Made by a program: the position numbers and the translations under genes
The notes under the pieces: model-generated
What the model saw: only the letters and a program-made list of their open reading frames with translations
What the model was told of the DNA's origin: nothing
The model's database searches: none
Shown: in pieces, positions 1-6,855 of the stretch
Layout: each line of letters starts with the position of its first letter
Position numbering within the stretch: the stretch's first letter is position 1
DNA from: Tissierellia bacterium
GTDB lineage: Bacteria; Bacillota; Clostridia; Tissierellales; Tepidimicrobiaceae
Assembly: GCA_012518745.1 (NCBI GenBank)
Contig: JAAYRM010000096.1
Coordinates: 1 to 13,982 of the forward strand
Reading direction: 5' to 3'
Length of the DNA stretch: 13,982 nt

Positions 1-78
1 CTTTCCCTTATCCTTCTGCCCAAGAACCTGCTAAACTTACCTCCTAGGTCTAGAATTAAAATCAAATCGTAAAACCTC
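1..78. other. Left-edge region after guaB
   Basis: No gene can be called in these 78 bases. On the minus strand it contains an AGGAGG (about 41-46) without a start codon at suitable distance and no convincing terminator. It is the space downstream of guaB before whatever gene lies left of the window. Confidence 0.4.
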
Positions 79-1530
79 CTATCTCCTACTATAATTAGGA
101 GCTTCCTTCGTAATATTTATATCGTGGGGATGGTTTTCTATCAAGGAGGCACTGGTTATCTTCATAAATTTAGCCTTTTCATGCAAGTCCTTAATATCCT
201 CAGCACCTATATAGCCCATCCCAGATCTTAAACCGCCGAGAAGCTGAAAGATTACATCTCCCAATGGTCCTCTATAGGGTACCCTTCCCTCAACACCCTC
301 CGGCACCAACTTGTTGATATCCTCCTGGAAATACCTATCCCTACTCCCCGCCTGCATAGCCCCCATGGAGCCCATGCCTCTATATACCTTAAAACGTCTA
401 CCCTCATATAGTTCCTCTTCGCCAGGGCTTTCATCCGTTCCTGCAAATAGGGATCCTACCATTACAACACTTGCCCCTGCTCCTATAGCCTTCGTTATAT
501 CGCCAGAATATTTAATTCCCCCATCAGCGATAATCGGTATATTGTATTCCTTGGCAGCCTTCGCACAGTTTAGAATTGCGGTAACCTGGGGAACTCCAAT
601 CCCCGTAACCACCCTAGTCGTACATATTGAACCCGGTCCTATACCCACCTTTACCGCATCTGCTCCAGCCTTGATAAGATCGACCGTGGCCTCTGCTGTA
701 GCAACATTTCCGGCTATTAGCTGTAGATCGGGATATTCTATTTTGATCCTCTTTACTGCATCTATAACACCTTGGGAATGTCCATGGGCAGTATCGACCA
801 CCAAGACATCCACCTGCGAATCCACCAAGGCGGCGATCCTCTCCATCATATCATCGGTGATCCCTATAGCTGCCCCCGCCAATAATCTACCCGATTCATC
901 CTTAGCCGCATCCGGATATTCGATTGACTTCTCTATATCCTTGATGGTTATGAGTCCGGCTAATTTATAATTATCATCCACGAGCGGCAATTTCTCTATC
1001 TTATACTTCTTTAGTTCTTCTAGAGCCTCATCCATGGTTGTTCCAATCTTTCCAGTTACCAAATTCTCCTTTGTCATCACATCATCTATCTTCTGCCCCG
1101 TATCCCTTTCGAATCTTATATCCCTATTGGTTATAATACCTACCAAAGTTCCAACTTCGTCTACTATGGGCACTCCCGATATATGATACCTCTCCATCAA
1201 TTCTAGCGCATCGGATACTATATGATTAGGTGAAAGATAGAATGGATCGGTAATTACACCATGTTCCGATCTCTTAACCCTATCGACCTCCAATGCCTGA
1301 TCTTCTATGGACATATTCTTGTGTATTATGCCCAAGCCACCTTCCCTTGCAATTGCTATGGCCAACCTTGCCTCGGTTACGGTATCCATTCCAGCACTGA
1401 CAATGGGTATGCTTAGCTTTATACTACGTGTTAAATTTGTATGCGTCTTTACTTCCCTTGGAAGCACTTCCGATTTTCCGGGAAGCAATAGGACATCATC
1501 AAAGGTTAAACCCTCACCAACGAATTCCAC
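79..1530 (-). CDS. guaB: IMP dehydrogenase
   Basis: Converts IMP to XMP with NAD+, the committed step of guanine nucleotide synthesis, in the cytosol. The 483-residue product has the usual full length: an N-terminal barrel segment (GLTFDDVLLLPG, residues 7-18), two tandem CBS domains (about 93-203) inserted in the barrel, and the catalytic-loop motif GIGPGSICTTR with nucleophile Cys303. The phosphate-binding ADGGI lies at 335-339, and the flap region YRGMGSMGAM at 383-392 is followed by SRDRYF. The start is GTG (1528-1530), chosen because AAGGAGGG sits 7 bases upstream and the N-terminus fits the family. It is separated from the upstream opine dehydrogenase gene by 125 bases that hold its own promoter. 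No guaA or purine riboswitch is visible. Assignment is secure. Confidence 0.98.
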   Translation of the reverse strand: MEFVGEGLTFDDVLLLPGKSEVLPREVKTHTNLTRSIKLSIPIVSAGMDTVTEARLAIAIAREGGLGIIHKNMSIEDQALEVDRVKRSEHGVITDPFYLSPNHIVSDALELMERYHISGVPIVDEVGTLVGIITNRDIRFERDTGQKIDDVMTKENLVTGKIGTTMDEALEELKKYKIEKLPLVDDNYKLAGLITIKDIEKSIEYPDAAKDESGRLLAGAAIGITDDMMERIAALVDSQVDVLVVDTAHGHSQGVIDAVKRIKIEYPDLQLIAGNVATAEATVDLIKAGADAVKVGIGPGSICTTRVVTGIGVPQVTAILNCAKAAKEYNIPIIADGGIKYSGDITKAIGAGASVVMVGSLFAGTDESPGEEELYEGRRFKVYRGMGSMGAMQAGSRDRYFQEDINKLVPEGVEGRVPYRGPLGDVIFQLLGGLRSGMGYIGAEDIKDLHEKAKFMKITSASLIENHPHDINITKEAPNYSRR

Positions 1531-1555
1531 AATTAAACCCTCCTTTATTTTATTT

Positions 1556-1583
1556 AGTATACCACAGTTGTTAGGAAAGTTTA
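1556..1583 (-). promoter_or_regulatory. Promoter of guaB with extended -10
   Basis: Reading the minus strand, TGG-TATACT (1556-1564) forms an extended -10 element (TGn plus TATACT). A weak -35 TAAACT (1578-1583) lies 16 bases upstream. The predicted start would leave a leader of only about 20 bases before the GTG start, too short for a riboswitch. Seen by eye, not scored. Confidence 0.55.
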
Positions 1584-1636
1584 CTTAAAACATTTAATAT
1601 ATTATATCACTATCCTATTATCTGAAACCCCTGAGC

Positions 1637-1656
1637 AAAAGGGGAGGCCATTCCCC
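1637..1656 (-). terminator. Short hairpin after the opine dehydrogenase gene
   Basis: On the minus strand GGGGA-(ATGGCC)-TCCCC, overlapping the last base of the TAG stop, is followed by TTTT. This is a 5-bp GC-rich stem with a short U run, a plausible but weak intrinsic terminator between the opine dehydrogenase gene and guaB. The CCCC arm (1641-1644) can instead pair with the GGGG read from 1628-1631, so the two hairpins exclude each other. Confidence 0.35.
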
Positions 1657-2972
1657 TAGAGGTTGGCCGTATCATCTATTAGATCCTCATCCACAGCTTC
1701 CGGACCAATTGGTCGCTCCTTCATCTGAATGCCAACTAGGTAATCCCTTAGGTATTCCGTGCTAAATCCATCTAGATTTCGTCCCTCCGCTCTGGAATCC
1801 CTATTGAATATCCTATCATATAGATCGAGGATATAGGTTATGGCATCATGATCTACCCCAAATCTCTTAGCTAAGGCCTCCAAGGGCACGAGCCCCGTGG
1901 GTATATCCTCATTCAAATACCTACTCTGGGGTATGGACATCTTCTGATAGGTTGGTGTCCTGCCAATAGCAGAGGATAGGGACTCTCCCGGAATCCTGGT
2001 GACTCCATAGGTATAATCCAGCCAATGCTGCGCTGATACTATGGATTCCCCTATATGCTGAAGATGCCCCTGCCTCAAAATTCTCAGCTTTTCAATATCA
2101 TCTTCATGCTGCTTTTCGGATGCCCTCATGCGATTCATCATATCCTTCCACTCCTGCTCCCTCGGGGATATGGAGCACCCGAATACCGATAGGCCTAGGT
2201 GATGGGCTATATGGAGCCTGGTCTGATCTATTGCCTCCATATATCTTCCCACATCCGGTTTCTGCGCTATTCCCTCCATATAGAAGGAATATACCTTTCC
2301 CTCAGCTCGCCTAGCCAATATCTCATCATAATTCAATATATAGGGGGTTACATGGAATATGGCCCCAATATTGCCTAGCGAAGTGGTGGCAGGAACCCTA
2401 TTGAATAATACCTGTGGAAATAGGGATTTAATCCTATCTATATCCTCAATTGTGAACTCTCCTTCCAAGGATGCCATCCAATTCCTCTTCCTCCTCTTGA
2501 TGAAGACGGTTCCGGGGGCCGGAGCCTTGGCTGAATAGGGGGAGGTGGAAAAACAGACGACCGGATATGCTTCCCCCAGTATATTCCATATATATGGCGT
2601 TGCAATGGTCCTGCTGCAACCCAATATTATGGGGATTCTCTTCCTTGCTATTCCCACCTCATTAAGCTGTTTAATCGTATCCAAGATAAACTGGGATGGA
2701 TGGGCTATGATGATGATATCGGAATGCTCCACCAGATCGTATATATCATGTCCCACTCTATTGGTTCCCAGTGGAATTATGCGGGATCTTATCTGCCCAT
2801 CATCTTCAAATCTTTCCAACACTATTCCCTTCCTATCTATTATGCTATCCGTAAACTCTATCCCCTTATCCGTTTCCCTCGCATAGCCATAGACATCATG
2901 TCCATCGGCGATAAAATCTACTAGGAATGCCCCTCCAGTCTGTGTACTCGATCCATATATGCCTATCCGCAT
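1656..2972 (-). CDS. Octopine/nopaline-type (opine) dehydrogenase family protein
   Basis: Opine dehydrogenases reductively join an amino acid amine to a 2-oxo acid using NAD(P)H, or run the reverse reaction. The 438-residue product has an N-terminal nucleotide-binding fold starting MRIGIYGSSTQTGG, where the glycine-rich loop is unusual. Its C-terminal helical domain carries the family hallmark RYLNEDIPTGLVPLEAL (351-367) followed by GVDHDAI, as in the octopine/nopaline dehydrogenase helical domain. Length and layout also resemble staphylopine dehydrogenase (CntM, about 430 residues). At the position where I expect the catalytic His of the family's HP motif it reads FHVTPYILN (206-214), with Thr209 before Pro210 and a His two residues earlier. 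The gene lies 32 bases after the B12-binding protein gene with no terminator between, and its SD is AGGGTGA before ATG, so the two are probably one transcript. No metallophore synthesis or transport gene is nearby. The family call is firm; the substrate is unknown. Confidence 0.8.
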   Translation of the reverse strand: MRIGIYGSSTQTGGAFLVDFIADGHDVYGYARETDKGIEFTDSIIDRKGIVLERFEDDGQIRSRIIPLGTNRVGHDIYDLVEHSDIIIIAHPSQFILDTIKQLNEVGIARKRIPIILGCSRTIATPYIWNILGEAYPVVCFSTSPYSAKAPAPGTVFIKRRKRNWMASLEGEFTIEDIDRIKSLFPQVLFNRVPATTSLGNIGAIFHVTPYILNYDEILARRAEGKVYSFYMEGIAQKPDVGRYMEAIDQTRLHIAHHLGLSVFGCSISPREQEWKDMMNRMRASEKQHEDDIEKLRILRQGHLQHIGESIVSAQHWLDYTYGVTRIPGESLSSAIGRTPTYQKMSIPQSRYLNEDIPTGLVPLEALAKRFGVDHDAITYILDLYDRIFNRDSRAEGRNLDGFSTEYLRDYLVGIQMKERPIGPEAVDEDLIDDTANL

Positions 2973-3004
2973 GGTCTTTCACCCTTTCTATCCTTTTTAT
3001 TTTA

Positions 3005-4855
3005 TTATCTATTATTTGATCTCAGTTTACCCAGCCTTTCCCTCTCCGATATGGGGGTATTCCCCTTATGATCCACTGCGTCGATGAATCCATATTTCAT
3101 GATCTTGGTCAATAGCTTCTCCTGCTTATACTCCGGATGATTAATACCCGGAGCCGCCATATAGCCTCGCCTTAGGGATTTTTCTAAGGTGGATGCATCT
3201 GCCAGATATGGGGCATAGGTTGATATATTGCCGCCATCGAATAGGGGATTCAATTTCGCTATCTCCCCCAATAGGTATGAAGCCTCCTCTACTAGATACT
3301 TCCTCCTACTATTTACTATGGGGTCGTGTAGATATCCCATCAGATCCGGCTTATTCTCTTGGAATAACCTAATAGCCCTGCGGACTATCTGGGAGCTCTC
3401 TATTATATCCTCAGTTCTCGCCGCATAATTGGCCTCGCAATAGCTGACCAGATGGATTATCTGAGGATCCAATAGCATCTGCAGCAAGGTGGATCTTGCT
3501 AGCTGATATTTTGCCCGCTCTAGATCTGGACTTAGATGCTCTATTCCAGTCCTGGTCTCCACCCACATGGCCGGTAAGGGCTGTCTATGGGCGGCTACCT
3601 CGTTGCAGATCTGCATAGCAGCCGTCATCTTAGCTAAATCAGCTAAATCTCCTGTTTCGGCCGGCTTGTTGAGCTGAAATTGGTATATGAGGTCCTTAAC
3701 GCCTGCCGTAACCATCACAGCCGTTATCAAGCCATAATCCGCTACTATTATGCTATCGTGGGCATATCTAGAGGCCCATTGATTTGGGTCGTTCATCTCG
3801 GTTGGAATCTCCAATTTAGCCAGTTTTTCAACAGCTAATATATGCTCCTCGATCGATTCTGGAATAGATGTAGGCCCCCTACCATCCAATTCATTGAACC
3901 AAAATAGGGGTATAGCCTGATGTGCGCCTATTAGCATCCCAGCCTCGATACAGGTATCTATGAAATTTAATATATCGGATACATGGGCGTAGGGCTTTAT
4001 AGATGGATAATTGCCTCGCCTGGTTGCCTGGAAAAGTTGTACTAAATCATCATAATCTCTATATGGAACCCCACCATCATTCTTCCTAAACCGAAATTCC
4101 TCGGGCTTCCCAAAATACCTCTGGGATAGATCCGATGAACCTAGGGATATTTCGTCCACTACCCTTGCCTCGGCCAATATCTCTATCCCCTCTACCGTAG
4201 GATCTATGGAATCAGACGGAATTCCAAAATGGGTTCGTATAAGAGGTCGTTTTGCCTCGATAGATCTACACGGTAGGGAGGAAATAGCCTTCCTAGATGG
4301 TATGTCCAAAGGAGGTTCTAGGCGATACTCCTCTTTAGAAATTACTTCCGCTGCTAGCTGATCTAGCACCTCGATCTGATATGGAAATAATTCCTCCTCG
4401 ACCTCCTCCAATATATCTTCCCTTCTACTACCATAGATTTCAAGAAAATCCAATACGGAGGCTACCCTAGCCAATAGGCAGGTCTCCTGGGCGACTAAAA
4501 ACACCTTGCAGGGAAGTTCGGATTGTATTCCCCTCAATATCTCGATGGTCTTGGGAAGCCCCGCAAATGCAATGCTTCTCTGCTCCCCATTTGGCCTAGA
4601 TACTACACCCAATTCCATCAGACCGAATAATGTGGATTTCAATTCCGCTACGCCGATCTCCGGGGTTAATCTATAGCTGATCCCGATATGATGGGGGTTA
4701 TGCCTATTTATAGCCCTGGCGATATCCCTTAGGGTTTCCCCAGGCTCTAGAATAACGGTATTGAACCCGGCCAATTTTGCAATATTTGCCGCCTTAAATA
4801 ATCCTTCCGTATGTGGATCATTCCCTATTGTAAAACCTAAAAACACCTTTTTCAT
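3005..4855 (-). CDS. Cobalamin-binding mutase-like protein, 616 residues
   Basis: The N-terminus has a B12-binding-type domain (about 1-135). The signature DxHxxG appears as D13-P-H15-T-E-G18, where the His would be the lower cobalt ligand, followed by HIGISYRLT (56-64) and FAGLP (97-101) at the spots of the usual SxL and GG motifs. Residues about 200-540 look like a barrel domain of the glutamate mutase E / ornithine-lysine aminomutase type (GSSDLSQRYFG 239-249, GVKDLIYQFQ 385-394, helical SRRKYLVEEASYLLGEI 516-532). Such enzymes use adenosylcobalamin radicals to move a group between adjacent carbons of amino acids. Here both parts are on one chain with the B12 domain first, whereas related enzymes split them over two subunits. 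Start ATG with GGGAG about 8 bases upstream. It leads a two-gene unit with the opine dehydrogenase. The B12-binding call is fairly firm; the exact reaction is unknown, and a methyltransferase-like role is not excluded. Confidence 0.65.
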   Translation of the reverse strand: MKKVFLGFTIGNDPHTEGLFKAANIAKLAGFNTVILEPGETLRDIARAINRHNPHHIGISYRLTPEIGVAELKSTLFGLMELGVVSRPNGEQRSIAFAGLPKTIEILRGIQSELPCKVFLVAQETCLLARVASVLDFLEIYGSRREDILEEVEEELFPYQIEVLDQLAAEVISKEEYRLEPPLDIPSRKAISSLPCRSIEAKRPLIRTHFGIPSDSIDPTVEGIEILAEARVVDEISLGSSDLSQRYFGKPEEFRFRKNDGGVPYRDYDDLVQLFQATRRGNYPSIKPYAHVSDILNFIDTCIEAGMLIGAHQAIPLFWFNELDGRGPTSIPESIEEHILAVEKLAKLEIPTEMNDPNQWASRYAHDSIIVADYGLITAVMVTAGVKDLIYQFQLNKPAETGDLADLAKMTAAMQICNEVAAHRQPLPAMWVETRTGIEHLSPDLERAKYQLARSTLLQMLLDPQIIHLVSYCEANYAARTEDIIESSQIVRRAIRLFQENKPDLMGYLHDPIVNSRRKYLVEEASYLLGEIAKLNPLFDGGNISTYAPYLADASTLEKSLRRGYMAAPGINHPEYKQEKLLTKIMKYGFIDAVDHKGNTPISERERLGKLRSNNR

Positions 4856-4895
4856 ATATCTACTCCCTTTCCCTATAGTTTTCCCGTAGTTATAT

Positions 4896-4901
4896 ATTAT
4901 A
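4896..4901 (-). promoter_or_regulatory. Possible -10 of the mutase/opine dehydrogenase unit
   Basis: On the minus strand a perfect TATAAT lies about 40 bases before the start of the B12-binding protein gene. The best -35 at 17 bases is only ATATCA (3 of 6). The space between the preceding terminator and this element is too small for a cobalamin riboswitch. Confidence 0.4.
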
Positions 4902-4983
4902 TGCCTATTCGGTATCTATGATATTGCGATCCTTCCCGGCATTTAGAATCCTAATAATGTTCACCTTATTGCTATTTTATACT

Positions 4984-5005
4984 AAAACGGGATGAATTTC
5001 ATCCC
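4984..5005 (-). terminator. Intrinsic terminator after the DNA glycosylase gene
   Basis: Directly after the TAG stop, the minus strand reads GGGATG-(AAATT)-CATCCC (4989-5005) and then GTTTTAG. The stem extends to 8 bp if the loop is closed to one base. It ends the azlC-azlD-glycosylase unit and isolates it from the B12/opine unit. Confidence 0.65.
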
Positions 5006-5611
5006 CTATTCCCTACTAGCTATCTCCCATATATAAAAGGCGGCTATGGTTCCGTAGGGGGAATATCTATTCCTATATATTTCGAAATCTTCCCTCGTCA
5101 ATTCAGGCAATCCGTATAATCTCATCATGCCCCTTCGAATTCCCAAATCCTTATAGCTAAGCACATCAGGCCTTTGCAATGAACTTATCAATAGCATTTC
5201 TGCAGTCCATTCCCCTATGCCCTTAAGGGAGGTCAATTCCTCCTTTACCTCCTCATCGGTGAGTTTGCATAGGTCGTCTAGAACCATTTCCCCGGATATA
5301 ACGGCTTCTGCCACCCCTTTTATATAACCTGCTTTCCTTAAGGACATCCCACATTCCTGTATAGCCTCTAGCGATGTTCCTTCTATGTTTTCCGGCGTGA
5401 TCTCCCCTACTAGTTCCGTCAATCTACTCCTCACCGTTGTAGCAGCCTTTGTCGATATCTGCTGTCCTATTATGCTTGAAATAAGGGCGATGAATATATC
5501 CGGCTCCACCTTCCTCTTGACCATACCAATTCTATCTATCTCTTCGGCCAATATGCTATCAGTCCGCTTGAGATGCTCTATTTCCTCCTGACCATATTTA
5601 AAATAGTTCAT
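5006..5611 (-). CDS. DNA-3-methyladenine glycosylase II-like (HhH-GPD) protein
   Basis: Base-excision repair glycosylase that removes alkylated bases such as 3-methyladenine from DNA. The 201-residue product is the short, core-only form of the AlkA family. It has SSIIGQQISTKAA (45-57) in the position of the family's I-x-Q-Q-x-S helix, the helix-hairpin-helix SLKGIGEWTA (128-137), and the GPD region VLSYKDLGIRRG (150-161) with catalytic Asp155. There are no Cys residues for an iron-sulfur cluster at the C-terminus, which argues against endonuclease III or MutY. Start ATG with GGGGGGA upstream. It sits 50 bases after azlD, on the same strand, with a hairpin but no clear promoter between, so it is probably read through from the azl promoter. 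Family is secure; substrate range is inferred. Confidence 0.9.
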   Translation of the reverse strand: MNYFKYGQEEIEHLKRTDSILAEEIDRIGMVKRKVEPDIFIALISSIIGQQISTKAATTVRSRLTELVGEITPENIEGTSLEAIQECGMSLRKAGYIKGVAEAVISGEMVLDDLCKLTDEEVKEELTSLKGIGEWTAEMLLISSLQRPDVLSYKDLGIRRGMMRLYGLPELTREDFEIYRNRYSPYGTIAAFYIWEIASRE

Positions 5612-5635
5612 AATCGTCCCCCCATATTTCGATAC

Positions 5636-5671
5636 CTCGGAGTAGATAATGAATTTTTAATCTATGCCGAG
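5636..5671 (-). other. Imperfect hairpin between azlD and the glycosylase gene
   Basis: CTCGG (5636-5640) pairs with CCGAG (5667-5671), and TAGAT (5643-5647) pairs with ATCTA (5660-5664), with two weak positions between and a 12-base AT loop. It starts at the azlD stop codon. No U run follows, so it may be an intercistronic stem affecting mRNA stability rather than a terminator. Confidence 0.35.
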
Positions 5672-5970
5672 ATATTTATTATTATAAATGATAGCGCTAT
5701 TCCCGCCAACACCGATAATATCAAGTTTCCCTTCCTATAGGATAGCATGCCAGCAATCCCTATACCTGCTATGGTTGCTAATCTTATACCCGCATCTGCT
5801 GTCATAATCCCCCTAATTATTAAAATGCTGAGGGATGTATAGGGTATATAGTATAGAAATTCCTCTATGTTCTTGTTCATCTCCCTATTGCTCAATACCA
5901 TCAACGGAATCAGTCTGGGTAGATACGTTGCTAGCATCATCCCCAGTATCAAAGGCAAATAGTTATTCAA
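5662..5970 (-). CDS. azlD: Branched-chain amino acid transport protein, small subunit
   Basis: A 102-residue membrane protein of the AzlD family, the small partner of AzlC in export of branched-chain amino acids and their analogues. It is almost wholly hydrophobic with about four membrane segments, and carries the N-terminal ATYLPRLIPLMVLSNREM (14-31) and LYYIPYTSLSILIIRG (39-54) expected of the family. The start is TTG (5968-5970), overlapping the TGA of azlC as TTGA, with a purine-rich SD (GGGGGGAGAGG) inside the end of azlC. No ATG alternative keeps the conserved N-terminus. The overlap indicates translational coupling to azlC. Confidence 0.9.
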   Translation of the reverse strand: MNNYLPLILGMMLATYLPRLIPLMVLSNREMNKNIEEFLYYIPYTSLSILIIRGIMTADAGIRLATIAGIGIAGMLSYRKGNLILSVLAGIALSFIIINISA

Positions 5971-6671
5971 TTCCTCTCCCCCCTATTGAAGAATACTACC
6001 CCAATTATGGATGATATGAGTATCCCTAGAATGATATCCCATCCAGATCCAAATCTATTGGAATAGAATAATCCCATATATATTGCTGCCGATATGATCG
6101 ATAGATATAGTACATTTTTAGATTTCCCCATCTCCGGGGATAGTAGCGCTGCAAACATTGCATATAGTCCTATACCCAGACTCGATTGCAATGAGATCGG
6201 TAGGATCTCACCTATTATATATCCAATCATGGTGCCTAGAACCCAGGAGCCATATGCTAGGGTATTCAATGTCAATATAAAGGCCGCATTCACCTTATCC
6301 TTGTTAAACGAGATAATTGAAAAGGTTTCATCTGTAGTTCCAAATGCTATTATCGGCAATAGTTTCCGAGAAATACCCTGGAGATGCACCGCAAGGGATG
6401 CGGACATAATTGTATGCCTTAAATTGAGCAATACCGTTGCAAGTACTATGCTACCCATATTGACCCCTGCCGCTAACAGATCTATGGCCATGAACTGACT
6501 AGCCCCTGCATAGACCATGATAGATAGCAGGCTTGTATCCCTAAAGGACATTAGGGTATTTTTGGATAGCAATCCAAATGCCATTGCAACGGGAAAGTAG
6601 CCCACCACTATGGGTAATGCTATCCTCATACCATCCTTGATGCTATCCTTAGTCTTCTGTCGATTTTCCAT
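5967..6671 (-). CDS. azlC: Branched-chain amino acid exporter, large subunit
   Basis: A 234-residue AzlC-family inner membrane permease. The usual motifs are present: ALPIVVGYFPVAMAFG (18-33) at the first membrane segment, VYAGASQFMAIDLLAAG (53-69), and NLRHTIMSASLAVHLQG (83-99). The rest is mostly hydrophobic helices, and the length is normal for the family. Together with AzlD it exports branched-chain amino acids; relatives confer resistance to 4-azaleucine when overexpressed. Start ATG with AAGAAGGACG upstream. It heads the azlC-azlD-glycosylase unit and is divergent from uppP across a 184-base region holding both promoters. No azlB-type regulator gene is visible in the window. Confidence 0.93.
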   Translation of the reverse strand: MENRQKTKDSIKDGMRIALPIVVGYFPVAMAFGLLSKNTLMSFRDTSLLSIMVYAGASQFMAIDLLAAGVNMGSIVLATVLLNLRHTIMSASLAVHLQGISRKLLPIIAFGTTDETFSIISFNKDKVNAAFILTLNTLAYGSWVLGTMIGYIIGEILPISLQSSLGIGLYAMFAALLSPEMGKSKNVLYLSIISAAIYMGLFYSNRFGSGWDIILGILISSIIGVVFFNRGERN

Positions 6672-6716
6672 TTTGTAATCGTCCTTCTTTCGGTTGATTT
6701 ATAAAGCATTAATCAT

Positions 6717-6745
6717 ATTATATTAGTAGTTATGAAAAGGTACAA
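6717..6745 (-). promoter_or_regulatory. Promoter of azlC
   Basis: On the minus strand TTGTAC (6740-6745), a 17-base spacer and a perfect TATAAT (6717-6722), 45 bases before the azlC ATG. This is a good match to a housekeeping sigma-A promoter. Confidence 0.6.
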
Positions 6746-6775
6746 GCAAAATTAATTTCCAATACATCAATCTCC

Positions 6776-6804
6776 TTGTGGTATTGAAAAAAAGGTGATA
6801 TTAT
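6776..6804 (+). promoter_or_regulatory. Promoter of uppP
   Basis: TTGTGG (6776-6781), a 17-base spacer and TATTAT (6799-6804), leaving a leader of about 45 bases before the uppP start. The leader contains an imperfect AT-rich inverted repeat (TTAAGCA at 6814-6820 with TGCTAA at 6829-6834). Confidence 0.5.
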
Positions 6805-6855
6805 TTATATCTGTTAAGCATATATTTTTGCTAATGTTATAGGGGGTTAGAACGA

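Noticed and set aside
85..110. CTCCTA/TAGGAG hairpin as guaB terminator
   Set aside because: It lies inside the last codons of guaB and is not followed by a U run on the minus strand.
1531..1655. Possible purine riboswitch or attenuator before guaB
   Set aside because: The extended -10 leaves a leader of about 20 bases, and no conserved aptamer core is visible.
1656..4855. Staphylopine-type metallophore locus
   Set aside because: The dehydrogenase resembles CntM in layout, but no histidine racemase, nicotianamine-synthase-like enzyme, exporter or ABC importer is present.
4856..5005. Possible cobalamin riboswitch before the B12-binding protein gene
   Set aside because: Only about 40 bases lie between the TATAAT and the start codon, and the rest is taken by the upstream terminator. 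A cobalamin riboswitch needs roughly 200 bases.
6814..6834. Inverted repeat in the uppP leader as a regulatory stem
   Set aside because: Short, bulged and AT-rich (TTAAGCA with TGCTAA); weak enough to be chance.
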